Part shown: positions 1 through 12,639 of the stretch, one piece after another
Numbering within the stretch: the stretch's first letter is position 1
Layout: every line of letters begins with the position of its first letter
Made by a program: the position numbers and the translations under genes
The notes under the pieces: generated by a model
What the model was told of the DNA's origin: nothing
Databases searched by the model: none
The model's input: only the letters and a program-made list of their open reading frames with translations
DNA from: Litsea cubeba
Lineage: Eukaryota; Streptophyta; Magnoliopsida; Laurales; Lauraceae
Assembly (NCBI GenBank): GCA_012931725.1
Contig: CM022949.1
Coordinates: forward strand, 47,782,980-47,846,979
Length of the DNA: 64,000 nt
Direction: 5' to 3'

Positions 1-1376
1 AGCCGTCTGGTCCAGGGGAGCTATTAGATTTCAAGCTAAAGACAACATCTCTAATTTCTTTGAGAGAGGGAATAGCCACCAAGAGCTGATTTTGATCTGC
101 TTGAAGCGAAGGGCCAGGAATGTCAAAAAGGGATTCATCCAGGGTAGATAGCGGAGCTGGGGCTTGCAGCAGCTTGGAAAAATGGAGAATAGCTTGAGCT
201 CTAATATTTACATCTACCTCATAGATAGAGCCTTCAACTGAGATTTTATTTATTCCGTTGAAATTGCTTCTGGCCTTGGCCGATTGGTGGAAGAAACTTG
301 TATTGTGGTCCCCATCTTTGAGCCACCTGAGTTTAGCTTTTTGTTTCCAGTGGGTGGATTCAGCATTTAACCAATTATGCAAGATAGCCTTCTTAGAATA
401 TAAATCCTTGAGAGACTGTTCACTAGGCTGATTGTCATGGATGAGCTGAGCTTGGAGAGTGGCTGTTTCTGCTGCAGAGATGTTCCTTTTTAACTGCCCA
501 AAGGTATCTTTGTTCCAAGCCTTGAGATTGCCTTTGAGGAATTTCAGCTTCTGGGCAAGGATGAATTGAGAATTACCTCTAACCGAGAGAGACCAGCTCC
601 TTTCAACAACTGATTTGAAAGAAGTATGGGTAAGCCACATCTCTTCAAATTTGAAGGGAGAATTCTTAGGCATATATCTACTATTATGAGAAAGGAGGAT
701 GGGACTATGATCTGAGGAGATTCTGGGGAGATGTTGGACAGAAGGGTCAACAAAGGTGTCTAACCAAGAGGAGTTGGAAAAGGCTCTGTCCAGTCTGGCA
801 GCTACATAGGCTTGCCCTTGTCTATTGTTAGCCCAAGTGAAACGGTTCCCATTGAAGCCAAGGTCTCTGAGACCAGAGGAGAGAACCATATCGTTAAAAT
901 CTCTAATTGAGGGAGTAGAGGAGGGCAGATACTGAGTTTTTCGGAAGCCAAAAGGATGGAGTTAAATTCTCCTATTACACTCCAGGGAACAGTGGATTGG
1001 GAGGTGGTAATGATATAGTCCCAGAGGTCTCTTCTACATCTATAGTCAGTGGATCCATAGACTCCAGTGACTATGCAGGAGGAAGAGGAGAGTGGATCAG
1101 TAAATTCAATTGAAATATGCTGATTAGAGTGGTCCATGAGGGAGAGAGAAGGGAGGTGATTTGGATTATAGATGGCCCATAGAGAATTAATTTGGTTGGA
1201 GTAGAAAGAGGTGTAGCCAAGATGGTTAAAAAAAATAGTAATGGAATAGTTGAAAGTGTTTTAGGCTCTGCTAGGAAGAGGAGGTCCGGTTTATGAGAGG
1301 AGAGGAGGTGGTGCAGCATTACTTTGGTAGAAGGGTTTGCAATGCCACGGCAATTCCAGTAAAGGATTTTAATCAT
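1..1376 (-). pseudogene. LINE ORF2: AP-type endonuclease plus start of reverse transcriptase, multiply frameshifted
   Basis: ORF2 opens at 1376 with MIKILYWNCRGIANPSTK, the N-terminus of the endonuclease/exonuclease/phosphatase domain, and LLFLAEPKT follows. The frame then breaks near 1260. Residues TGVYGS, RRDLWDYI and PWSVIGEFNSIL lie in the 1137-802 frame; GEFN stands where the family normally has GDFN. A further shift near 950 leads to GNRFTWANNR, AARLDRAFSN and SSDHSPILL, then the linker typical of plant LINEs (FEEMW, LRWLKDGDHNTSFFHQ). The last residues before the window edge are SNSSPGPDG, the conserved entry to the reverse transcriptase. The catalytic RT motif is not in the window. 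Confidence 0.83.
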
Positions 1377-1487
1377 TGGGGGATTTTAAAGGGGGAAGGG
1401 CCACTGTTGCTCCTGGTTGTAGGTCCTGGGGAAGGGAGCCTTTATTCTTGGGTTTCTTTTTTCCTTTTACTCTGAAGGGAGAGAGGT

Positions 1488-3216
1488 CTACCACCAAAGT
1501 AGGGGCCCGGGGGGTGCGGATTTGGTTACAGGGAGCAGGGTGAGGGCTAGAAGGGTCTGCTTTGGCAAGGGATTGAGTTCCAATAAATGAGTTTCAGTGG
1601 GAGGAGGTTGGTTTGAGACCAAAGTAGGGGCCTGGGAGGGGATTTGGTTACAGGGGACAGGTTGAAGGCTAGAAGGGATCTGCTGAGTCGGGGGACTGGG
1701 ATCCAGTATTTGAGTATCTATGGGAGGAGGTTGGGTTGAGTCTACGGAAGGGTTTTGATTGAGAAGAAGTTGGGCTGCTGAGGGATTGAGGAGAGTGGAG
1801 AGGGTGGGGTCTACTAGGCTGCTATTTTCCAGAATTGAAAAAGGATTGGAACAATCAAGGGGAGGGGCTGGAATCTTTTCTAAGATGGCATATGTAACAT
1901 CTGTGGGTAGGGACAGGATTGGGTTAACATTGTTAAGGTCTGCCAATGGGCCAGGAGGGTTTAGGACCATTACTGAGCAAGGGAGTTTAGAATTAGAGGG
2001 ATGAATTGCTTCGGAGGCAGGGATTACCAAAGGTTGAGAAAATTGGGGAGCTAAACTGGAATGTTCAGTGGAGGGGAGGACTGGGCTAGGCAGAATTGGG
2101 GAAGAAGACTGGATCAGGGGAGGGGTCAGATGCCTGGGAGGCTGTGAATGTTTGGGAGAGAAAGGGCATTTAGCTGTAAGGTGGCCTGCTGTTAAGCATC
2201 TTGAACATGGTACATTTTCATATAAAATCTCAACCTCCACGATGTCCTCACCTTCAAGTTCGACTGAGAGAGAAGACGGTCCTGGTTTAGACACCTCAAG
2301 GTTCACCAATACTCTAGCATAGGAAAGCATCCTTTGGGCAGCTGTAGTTTCGTCCAGACGAAGCGGTTTACCAATAGAACCTGCTATGGAGAGGAGGATA
2401 TCACTGCTCCAACAGTGGTAAGGGATCCCTTTCAGGCGAATCCAGACAGGGGAGACTGTAGGCCAGTGGGTCTCCACATCTCCAGGGGACCAGGGGCGAA
2501 GAATAAGCTTCCGATTTCCCATGGATAGAGGGCTTTGGCAGACTAGAGCATCACAATCTTCTTTGTGTTAAATCTGAAGAGGAAGTGGCCAAGCTCTGTA
2601 AGAGAGATGAAACAGGGTCTGGACAGGCGCCAAGTGGTATGGACCCAGTGTTCCAAGGCGTCCAAAGAAGGTCTTCTTCCTACAAATTTACCTATAGCTG
2701 AAAAGGAGAAAGAGTCCTAACTAGTTGAATCATCTGCTGAGGAATTTTCAGGGTTAGTTTTCCGTCTTTCCAAGCTGGCTGGGGGATGGGAGGGGGAGGG
2801 GAAATGAGAGCAGGGGAGAAGAAGCTTGCATAGGATTTCTGCAGAGGCCATTTGGATGGGGCCACTGAAGGAATTAAAGGAGTTTGAGTGAGAAGGGGAT
2901 GAGAAAGATGGCGGGTTGAGGCCGCTGAATCCTTGTTTAATGTAGAGGGAAGGGTTTGATTGGGACAGCTGGGTATAGGTAACTGGGTGGGAGAGGGTTG
3001 GGGTACAGTGGTAGCAGGATTCTGAGAAGGAGCCGCTAGGGCATCAGGATGGGGGGAGGTTGGAAACTGGTGAGGGGAGGGAGCTGAGATATTAGAGGCT
3101 GTAGCTGGAGCTGGAGAGGTGAGGGGGGTAGGTAGAAGAGGAAAAGGGTCAGGCGATAACGAGGGTGACGGCATGCCGGGATCTGATGTGGAGGGGAGAA
3201 TCACCTGGTTGGACAT
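1488..3216 (-). pseudogene. LINE ORF1: nucleic-acid-binding Gag-like protein, frameshifted
   Basis: The start ATG at 3216 opens a Ser/Pro-rich N-terminal segment that reads to a stop at 2692. Around 2700 the reading shifts into another frame carrying the start of a DUF4283-like domain (IGKFVGRRPSLDALEHWV). A stop in that frame near 2540 is followed by a third open stretch, 2522-1488, which holds the rest of the domain (ILRPWSPGDVE, WIRLKGIPYHCW) and a zinc knuckle CSRCLTAGHLTAKC (C-x2-C-x4-H-x4-C) near 2208-2167. A long Pro/Ser-rich tail follows. DUF4283 plus knuckle is the standard ORF1 of plant L1-type LINEs, which binds RNA in the ribonucleoprotein. At least two disabling changes separate the three pieces. 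Confidence 0.82.
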
Positions 3217-3581
3217 GGGTTGGCGGGAGTTAACCCACGTGAGATTATGGAATTGAGAGGAGAGTACAGAGTCTTAGGACACATTTGCTATTGGATGAAA
3301 TGGAAGCTCACAAATCGTAAGCTTACACCACAGGTCATAAATTCATTAAGTAATGAGAAACCATTATTATATAAATCTACACGGAATAAAGAGAGATTTT
3401 AGGGAGGAGAAAACGTATATGTAGAGGGAGAGATTTTAGGGAGGAAAGATTTTAGTGGAGTGTGTAGAGGGAGAGATTTAGGCTATGAAAGGGCAATTTC
3501 GGAATCAATTAGGGATGCAAAAAGCTTGAGGACGCGCCACGTGTCGCTCTTCGGAGGAATCACTTGCTGTCTTTCATTATA
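3217..3581 (-). other. Helitron-like 5' terminal module (unit 0), abutting the next unit's 3' end
   Basis: There is no credible gene. The segment contains repeated GGGAGAGATTTTAGGGAGG-type sequence, then GGGCAATTTCGG, a GCAAAAAGC stretch and GCCACGTGTCGCTC. The same ordered blocks occur just before the CTAG motifs at 28212 and 49087. Read on the minus strand this resembles plant Helitron 5' ends. The LINE on its left appears to have landed in or beside this unit. Confidence 0.5.
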
Positions 3582-3614
3582 CTAGCGCTTGTGGGCCCAC
3601 GCGCAACGCGGGCC
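3582..3614 (-). repeat. Helitron 3' terminus: CTAG plus hairpin
   Basis: CTAG lies at 3582-3585 and is preceded by A on the plus strand, as expected for insertion between A and T. The hairpin pairs GGCC 3594-3597 with 3611-3614 and CGCG 3600-3603 with 3607-3610, with loop CAA. Related hairpin/CTAG motifs occur at 28212, 49087 and 50144. Confidence 0.6.
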
Positions 3615-4643
3615 TAACTACATGAGTTGAACATCTTCACCTTTAATTCACATTTATAGTTTATGCGAGTCCCATATGAGGGTTTACAATTTATTTTTTT
3701 TTTTTTTGCAAATCCACTACTAATATCTCAAAATTCATCAGATGTAATAGGAGTGAACAATCCATAGAATTTCCAATCGAGCCATCATTTCGATCCAATA
3801 TTCTCTAAAATGTGTTGAATGAAATCTCCAATCGAGGCAACAATTCAACAATTCACTCTGATTTTTTGTAAAATGTGTTACCATTAAATATGTATCAGTC
3901 ACCAAGTTTGTTCAACTACTTTTGGTTCATACCCATTACATCCTATGGCCATTTAAATAAATGACTAAAATCACTTCATCAATCTGTGACTGGTATTTAC
4001 GAAATGAAAAAAAAATATGTGACCAGTTAAAGTTTGACAAAAATGCCTCTGAGATGATCATGTCATCTTTTTAATGAAACCGTGAATGGTAAGAATATTG
4101 TGTAAGAGTCCACGTGAGATTTTTAGGATAGCTTTGGGTAGATAGATTTTAGGGTTTTATAGGAGATTTGTAACCATGAGTCCCCTATCCATGAGATATT
4201 GTTTTGAGAGGATTTGCATGCTACAATGCATAAACTTTAAGGGGAATGCCACATGCCCCTCTCTAGCAAGGAGGCTGCTGCTTTAAAAGAAAGAAAAAAT
4301 AAAATAATTAAAAAATATTACTGGCTTTTATTAATCTACATTTGTGAGAGAGAATCAAAATGCAAGGATTCCTTCCTTAAGTATAACTAAAAAATTACAA
4401 ACTAATGCAAGACAGATGTTGTTGGATCGGGTGGCATCCTCTATAGCATCATAATCAACCTCATATGTTTTATGGTATTCCTGCAAAGAGACAAAGTTAG
4501 TAAAAGTCATAAAACTGATTCCAATCGGAAGCTATAAATTAAAAATCATTCTCCACCCATGCCACCCCACCATGGATTGTGCAATCTCAGCCATTCATTT
4601 TGTAAGTCTCACAACATGATGGTTAATCAGTTGGATATGGGTG
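3615..4643 (-). other. Helitron unit I interior left of the Tat insertion; no gene seen
   Basis: This AT-rich stretch has no coding pattern. A short segment near 3880-3930 (CACCAAGTTTGTTCAA) recurs at about 20455, on the other side of the Tat insertion. Confidence 0.6.
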
Positions 4644-4648
4644 GAAAG
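4644..4648. repeat. Target site duplication of Tat element 1 (left)
   Basis: GAAAG directly precedes the 5' LTR and is repeated at 19626-19630 directly after the 3' LTR. The perfect 5-bp match shows that the two LTRs belong to one insertion. Confidence 0.95.
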
Positions 4649-5559
4649 TGTGTGGGGGAGATTTCCAGAACCACAGGATTAAGCTAATCGCAGCCATCAG
4701 ATGAGGCTAAGCACTCTCGCGTGCCATCCTCGTGCCATCCACGTGGCACCAGTCTCACTTCGGCTACCAGGACAAAGGCCTCGGCCGAACTCAAGCAACC
4801 CCGGACCGCCAGCGCCGAACTCGGCTACCCCTGTGTCCATTCCGGCACCCATCTCGGCAGAAAACTCCACCTCGGCTGAAGAAGCCGGGACAGAAGCCGA
4901 AGCAAGAGAGAACCTTCACTTGCACCCCTCATCCCCCACGTCATCAGGCACGTGGAAGAATAGGGGCGCGAGCTAGTGGGACAGATACGACATCCAGCCG
5001 CTCAATATCTTCGCCAGATCCCTGACAGGGCGGCATCCAACGGCTGAGGCCACATCAGGGCAGGGCCCGAGGGCAGATCCGCTGGTACCCCTACCGCCAA
5101 AGGCGCCCAACACGATCTGGCCCAACAAGATGTGCATTAAATGCGACGTGGGCTGACCCGACGCGCATTTAATACAGAGTGGGCTGGATTGGACCGCAAT
5201 TAATGCAATGTGGGCTGATCGTGACTTCCCAGTCGAATCACGGGACCCACACCACAATATCTCCCAAAGATACGTTCCAAACTCTATAAATAGAGGCTCA
5301 AACCACCATCTAAGGTACGCACAATTTCATACACAGAGCCGTTACTCTGTCTCTCTTCTCCCTCTCCTTCCATTGTTCCAGTCCTCTCACTGACTTTGGC
5401 ATCGGAGAGCCTTGCGCCGCCCAGGCCAGGGTCCTTTGATCGTTTGTTATTCTCTTTCAGGCTTTCGGACGGCTCCCAGACATTCCCAATCATCATCATC
5501 ATCGGATAAGTCCTATAAGGCTCCCTCCTTATTGTGGGTCATTATTTTCTGCACCTACA
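4649..5559 (+). repeat. 5' LTR of Tat element 1
   Basis: It begins TGTGTGGGGGAG and ends GCACCTACA (TG...CA). A TATA box (TATAAATA) lies at 5285-5292. It is nearly identical to 18716-19625. Confidence 0.95.
5285..5292 (+). promoter_or_regulatory. LTR core promoter, TATAAATA
   Basis: Located in ACTCTATAAATAGAGG inside the 5' LTR, about 345 bases before the gag start. The same box is at 19351-19358 in the 3' LTR. The matching site in element 2 (near 53126) reads TACAAATAG, a weakened box. Confidence 0.75.
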
Positions 5560-5561
5560 AT

Positions 5562-5578
5562 TGGCGCCGTCTGTGGGG
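5562..5578 (+). promoter_or_regulatory. tRNA primer binding site
   Basis: TGGCGCCGTCTGTGGGG starts two bases after the 5' LTR, the position of a minus-strand primer site. The TGGCGCC core is usual in Tat/Athila-type elements. I do not assign the tRNA species. Confidence 0.8.
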
Positions 5579-8500
5579 AAGTAATATCCCAACCTTCCCA
5601 ACCTTCTAAACCTCAATCTCTCAGAAGCCATGCCACCGAAAGCTAAGAAGGGCGGAGAGTCCTCGAGGGCAATCCTCGAGCGGCTAGCACCGTCGACGGA
5701 CGTCCCTCCTCAGGGACGGTCCCGAACGGTCCAAGGCACATCCGCAGGCGAGGGTCGCCTGGGCTCCCAACTCTTTGTCGAGATCCCCTTCCAAGAGGGA
5801 GTCGAGGCCTCGCTCTCAGCGGACGAAACCGTGCCACCCCGACGCGACGAGCACCGGCGCGAGCGTCCCCGCAAAGATAAAGCTGTTGCCGCTGGAGGAG
5901 ATGTCGCAGACCAGGACGCTCTTCTCCAGAAGTAGGAGCGGTTAGTCCGAGAGCTCCAGCAGCTCCAACAGCAGCTGAGGGCAGCGCAAACCACCTCCTT
6001 GAGGCAGGTCTCTGAGACTCAAGGGAAGAAGAAGGACGCCCCCAGCAGGGCAGCCCAGCCTCCCCGCGAGGACCTCAGAAATCATCTGGACCACAAACGG
6101 AGCCAGATTCGTGACGAAGGCTCGAGCAACAGCCGGAGTCACCATAGTCGCGATGGCCGAGCTCATAGCCATCGCAGTCCGAACCACCCCAAGCGAAAGT
6201 CCAGAGCTCGGACTCCAGAGAAGGACGATGAGCAAGAGCGATTTGACAAACGTGTCAGGTTGGCTCTCCAGCACAACTTGGACATGCGGGACCAGAAGCA
6301 GATCTGTGGTCACACTGATCTGGGGGGCTCGCCCTTCACAAAAGAGATCGAGCGCACCCCCTTGCCCAGAAAGTTCTCCATCCCGCGGTTCGTCCCCTAT
6401 GACGGACTGTCCGACCCATCCGCACACCTCCGACACTTCTCCCAGAAGATGTCCATCTGGGGGAACGAGGGTCATCTAAACTGCAAAATCTTCTCCTCCA
6501 GTTTGGGTGACCTCCCCCTGAAGTGGTTCTGCTCTCTCCCGGAGCAGTCGGTTTCCAGTTGGAAGGAGCTCCAGCTCTCCTTCCTGAAAAAGTTCCAAGC
6601 CTACACCGTCGTCCCCAAGAAGGAAGGGGACCTCCTCACCCTGAGGATGAAGCAGGGCGAAACCCTCGCCAAGTTTGCCCAGCGATTCTGGGCGGTCCAC
6701 AGCCAGATCAAGGGCACGAGGGAAGGGATAGCAATCTACGCCTTCCAGCATGCCCTGATCCCCGGCAACGACTTGCGGAAGGACTTGGCCGGGAACCCCC
6801 CAGAATCCACGCCAGAGTTGATGTCCCGGGTGAAGCGCTTCATCGCCCAGGAGGAAGACGAGATCCGGGCCAGGGATCAGGACGGGCACCCGGAGCCCGA
6901 ACAGAAGAGTGGCCAACCTCGGCAGAGAGGCGGGAGGCCCTCCCAGAAGCAGGAGTCCAAGCGGGCCTGGGTCTCCAGTTCGGCGAAGCCTTCGTCGTCC
7001 AGGTCTGGGGGCACTTGGAAGCCCAGACCTCCCTCCAGCGCCAGTCAGAGCGTCAACGTCGTCTTCAAGGAGCCGATCTACCGCATCCTGACCAAGATCA
7101 GGTCCAAGCCGTTCTTCAAGTATCCTCATCCCATGAAGAATGAACCCACCGAAGGCGCCCGAAGCAAGCTCTACTGCTCCTTCCATAGGGGCAACGGGCA
7201 CAGGACCGAAGAATGCAAGACTTTGCAGGGGTATCTGGAGAAGCTGGCCGAAGAGGGTCACATCCCAGAGTTCATCAAGGCAGGTGATGCCGGCGGCAGC
7301 GAGGGCCGAATTCACCAGAGCGCGGCCCAGGCTCCAGACAGCGAGGACTCAGAGAAGATCATCAACGTGATCCATCTGGCGTCCTCAGCTCCCGCTTCCT
7401 CGTCCCGGGGAAGCTCTCAGGCCCGTGCCGAAGCCAGGCGGACTTCGCACGGGAAAGAAGTAATGAAAGCCGAACTCGCTCCGGCATCCAAGAAAGCCCG
7501 CCGCGACCGACCCGCCATCTCGTTCTCGGATCGAGATCTAGAGGGAATCCAGGTCCCTCACAACGACCCCCTGCTCCTCACCATGAAGCTGAGGGACTTC
7601 ACCGTGAAGAGGATCCTCGTCGACTCCGGCAGCTCCTCCGAGGTCCTCTACTACGACTGCTTCAAGAAGATGAAACTCTCCGAAGCAGACCTCACGGAGG
7701 TCCGAGCACCCTTGCTAGGGTTATCCGCCATGCCAGTCTATCCCAAGGGTAGGATCACCTTGGAAACCCGAGTTGGCGGAGCATCCGTGCTGGCCGACTT
7801 CCTGGTTGTGGACGCCCCTTCTCCCTACAATGTCATTCTGGGCAGAACGTGGCTCCACAAGCTAGAGGCAGTTCCTTCTTCCCTCCACCAAAAGCTGAAG
7901 TTCGTCCTTGAGAACAAGGAGGGCAAGATGGAAGTAATCACAGTGGAGGGAGACCAGCAGCAGGCCAGGCAGTGCATGCTGGCCGCAGTCCCAGCAGTGA
8001 AGGAGCCAAAGCGCGTCAACCTGGCCGAGTTCGAGAAAGGCCTCGATGAGATCGGCCGGGACCCTGAGAAGAAGAGCATCGAGGACCTGGCCGAGGTCAG
8101 GCTAGACCCGGCAGACCCAGACAGGTTCTTCCTGATTGGCACCCAGCTGCCAGACGAAGAAAGGGCCGAACTCTCTCGGTTCTTGATGCAGAATGTGGAC
8201 GTCTTCGCTTGGAGCCCAAGTGAAATGCCTGGGGTCGACCCTGAGGTCATGTGCCACAAGCTCAATGTCGACCCCGACCACAAGCCGGTAGTGCAGAGGG
8301 CCCGAAGGACCGGGCTGCAGCAGACAGATGCGGTCGTCGAAGAGATCGACAACCTGCTAAAAGTAGGAGCCATCCGGGAAGTCCAGTACCCGGTATGGCT
8401 GGCCAACACGGTGGTGGTCAAGAAGAAAACTGGGAAGTGGAGGGTGTGTGTGGACTTCACCGACTTGAACAGGGCTTGCCCTAAGGATAGTTTTCCCCTC

Positions 8501-11500
8501 CCAAAGATTGACCAACTGATCGACGCCACCGCTAGTCACGACCGAATGAGCTTCCTTGACGCCTACCGGGGCTATCATCAGATCCCGCTCTACGAGCCTG
8601 ACGAGGAGAAAACATCATTCATCACCCCCCGCGGCACTTACTGCTATAAGGTGATGCCCTTCGGGCTGAAGAACGCGGGGGCGACCTATCAGCGCCTCGT
8701 CACAAAAATGTTCCAGGCCCAGCTCGGCCGATCGGTAGAGGTGTACATCGACGACATGGTCGTCAAATCAGTGCGCTCCAGCGACCATCTGGCGGATCTC
8801 GGCCAAGTCTTCGACATCTTCCGCGCATACAAGCTCAAGCTAAACGCTTCCAAGTGCGCCTTCGGCGTAGCCTCTGGCAAGTTCCTCGGCAGCTTGGTAA
8901 CGCGGAGGGGGATAGAGGCCAATCCGGACCAGATCACTGCCATCCAGGGCATCCAGAGTCCCTCTACCACGAAGGAAGTTCAGAGGCTCACAGGAATGGC
9001 CGCAGCACTCAACCGCTTCATCAGCCGGTCATCAGATAAGTGCAGGCCTTTCTTTCAGCTTTTAAAGAAAAATTTGAAGTTCCAGTGGACCCCTGAGTGC
9101 GACCAGGCATTGGCCGCACTCAAAACTTATTTAATGTCACCACCATTACTCTCCACCCCAACTTTGGGGGAGATTCTGTATTTGTACCTTGCGGTCTCGG
9201 ATCACGCAGTGAGCTCCGTCCTCATCAGGGAGGACGAGGGAGTTCAAAAGCCGATCTATTACACGAGCAAGACCCTGTTCGATGCCGAGACTAGGTACCT
9301 CCTATTGGAGAAGCTTGCATTGGCTCTCGTCAGCGCCTCCCGCAAGCTCTCCCATTATTTCCAATCCCACACCATTGTGGTAATCACGGAGCATCCACTC
9401 CGTTCAGTGTTCAAGAAAGCTGATTTTTCAGGGCGAATATCAAAGTGGGCAGTTGAACTGGGGCAGTATGACATACAGTACCGTCCCCGAACTGCGATCA
9501 AAGCCCAGATCCTGGCAGACTTCATTGTCGAATTCGTCTCCCCCAACCCGGCTCCGACCCAGCTCGGCACGGCACTCGGGGGCACAGGGCACGAGCCAAT
9601 AGAATCTGAGGTCGAACAGGCTCCCACCTCGGCATGGAAGATCTTTGTCGACGGGTCGTCCTCCTCCAAGAGAGCTGGCGCCGGCATAGTTCTCCAATCG
9701 CCAGAGGGACTGGTGATAGAGCAGGCTTTCACCCTCGACTTCAAAGCGACAAACAATGAGGCAGAGTACGAAGCACTGATTGCAGGATTGAACAGCGCCC
9801 AAATCCTCGGAGCCCAGCACCTGGAGATCTTCAGCGACTCTCAACTGGTAACTAGCCAGCTCGCTGGAGACTACCAAGCCAGGGACGACAGGATGGCGGC
9901 CTACTTAGCCCTTGCGAAAAAACTACTCTCTCATTTCCAGAAAGCCGAGGTCACGCAAATATCCCGAGATACTAACACGCATGCAGATGCGCTTGCAAAC
10001 CTGGCCTCCGCTGTCAAAGCAGGAAAGAAGAGGACCATCGAGGTCGGGTCAGTATCAAGGTCAAGTCTAGAACTCCATTCATCTTGGCTTGTCCTCTGTG
10101 CTGACCTCGGCCCTAGCTGGATGGATCCAATCGTCGCCTACTTGAAGGACGACCAGCTCCCCGAGGACAGGACTGAAGCCCACAAGATCAGGCTCAAGGC
10201 AGCTCGGTTCTGGCTCTCTCCCGAAGGCAAACTCTACAGGAAGTCCTTCACAGGTCCATACCTCCAATGCGTCCACCCGACCAAGGTGGACGACTTCCTG
10301 TATGAGATCCACGAAGGAATCTGCGGCAGCCATATAGGAGGTCGGTCATTGGCCTACAGAGCAATCAGCCAGGGTTACTGGTGGCCCTACATGCAGAAGG
10401 ACGCCCAGGTCTACGCCAGGAAATGCGAGAAATGCCAGAAGTTCTCCCACTCCCTCCATCAGCCAGCACAGGATCTGAGTCCCCTCTCCAGCCCATGGCC
10501 CTTCGCTCAATGGGGCCTGGACATTGTGGGGCCTCTTCACCAAGCTCCAGGGAACAAGAGATGGCTGATGGTGGCTACGGACTACTTCACAAAGTGGATA
10601 GAGGCTGAACCGTTGTCTTCCATCACGAACAGGGACTCCAGGAACTTCATTTGGAAAAACATCCTTACGAGGTTCGGCATCCCCCTGTTGACACCAAAAA
10701 TGTCACTTTGCCTCTTCAAGATCCAAAGAGCTACATGAAGTCGCAACCTGCCATAAATAGGCAATGCTCCTTCCAAAAATCAAATCTTGTCAGAATCAAA
10801 CGAAAACTGTAAGATCTTTCAAGACAGCCAAAAGAGGAGTACACAAGAAGTTTCGGGTCATTTCAAAATCATTTGGCCTAACTTCGCTTCTCCGACGGCT
10901 AAATCAGGCCTCTCGGCGGCAAAGCTCTCCGGGACCATGGTTTCCAAGACAGAGCCTATGGATCATCTTAAAATGACTCCAATAGGTTCCCTGTCAAATT
11001 TCAAGTCAATCGGACATCGGTTGACCGCACATCAAACCGCGACATCTTCATCGCGACAAAAGCAAGTCTACTGGTGATAGGACCCAAAACGGCTTCAAAA
11101 CTCAAACAAAAGCCTATGGTTGGTCTTATTTATTGCTCAGCAGGCTTCACACCAAATTTCAGGTCATTCCGACATCGTTTGACCCAGTTTCAGCTTCTGA
11201 TAGAAAATCGGCAGCTCTGCGCGACAAAGTCTTCAGCTTTCTCAGGAAATTAGAAACTTTGCAAGATAAAATGCAAGGATTCTCATCAGGTTTCCTACAA
11301 AGAAATCAGGCCAATAAATGGTCAAAATGTCAAGGAAAAGTACAGGAGAAAAAAGAATCGAAAAACAGCAAAAACGGACACAAAACGGGACACAAAGGGG
11401 GGAAAACCCCCCCAGGGTCGCCGGCGACCTTGGAGCCCGGGGTCGCCGGGAAGGCCCCGGAAACCCCGGTTTTCACCGTTTTTTCGCGATTCGAAGCGCC

Positions 11501-12107
11501 CAGCCTCTGGTACTTTCCAAAATTCATGCTTTTGAGACACCAAGTCCTCTGACATCCGTCCAAAACACGGGTTAATTATCAAGAGTATCAAAAGCAACAT
11601 TGATCGCCACCCGGTCAACCAAAAAAGGTGTGCTTTCTACCCGACCGATCGAGAAATCGCAGGACAGATGGCACCAACCCGCTGTTGGCAACAAACACCT
11701 GAAATTACATGGTCATCTGATGTCGATCTACATGAAGATCCATCGATGGTCATCGACAGAAGAATCCCAAAAGACGTGGCACGGCCCGCGACTCTTCAAT
11801 TGCTCGGCGACCACTTAATGCGATTAATTGACTAGCTTTATTGCAGTCATTAATCCATTTCTTTGGACGGCCCAATCAGAAGCAAGCATTGGGAAGTTAC
11901 AAGTCAAGAGATTCATGGCATTTAACCCATGAAACTCCTCCCATCATGGCGATTAAAGGCGATTAAATGCCCCCAATCTCCTCCGGCCAATCAGAAGTCA
12001 AGAAAAAGGAGTTACAAAATAAACAATTCAATTTTGTAACTCTTCCCTTTATGTGGCTTAATGACAATAAAAGCCCATAAACCCTCCTAAATGGCTACCT
12101 AAAAGCC

Positions 12108-12115
12108 TATAAATA
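12108..12115 (+). promoter_or_regulatory. TATA box of the 2.3-kb LTR
   Basis: TATAAATA in GCCTATAAATAGGAGAGC. The other copy has the same box at 62877-62884. It would mark the U3/R border about 880 bases before the LTR end. Confidence 0.65.
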
Positions 12116-12639
12116 GGAGAGCTCTCCAAGGAGAAAGGGATCATCACAAGAGAGAAGATCAGAGAATCACAAGAGAATCAGCACACAGCATCAGAAAAAA
12201 GCACAGAAATCCAGAGAAAGAAAAAGAGAGAAAACTCTGCGGAAGTTCTACACCAACCACCGCAACAAGGTGACAAAAGTCCCTTGGGGGGCACCCCCCC
12301 CCCAAGGTCCTTGCCTTCTCCTTCTGCCTCCAAATGGCTTAGATATGGCTTTTCAGCCCGTCTACTCGGCTTTTTATTGGACATAGGACCTCCTTTTGGT
12401 CTTTGTCCTCTAAAAACTTGAGGTTATAGCCAAGCCAAGCGAATCAATAGCATCCTCTGTTCTCATCTGCATGGATGATGGCGAAGTCCACATATGGCTT
12501 GCGACCGTCAATCTGAACGGGTCCCCCACAATCTCCTGAGAAGTTAGATCCTCCTTTTCTTGCTTTTCATTGTAGTTTGTATTTTTCTAAAAGAGACAAA
12601 AATCACAACTCTTGTCTTTCATTATTGATAAGAATTGTA

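Larger units (their letters stand above)
1..3216 (-). mobile_element. LINE (plant L1-type non-LTR retrotransposon), broken, truncated by window edge
   Basis: Two ORFs lie in the usual LINE order on the minus strand: an ORF1 with a DUF4283-like region and CCHC knuckle, then an ORF2 with an endonuclease domain running into the first reverse transcriptase residues at base 1. The rest of the reverse transcriptase, the 3' end and the poly(A) tail lie outside the window. Several frameshifts and stops make it inactive. The exact 5' junction is not visible, so 3216 (the ORF1 start) is only the inner limit. Confidence 0.85.

Noticed and set aside
6476..7315. 279-residue minus-strand ORF opposite gag (and the matching one at 54368-55267)
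   Set aside because: Shadow of the high-GC gag reading frame in both elements; no family features.
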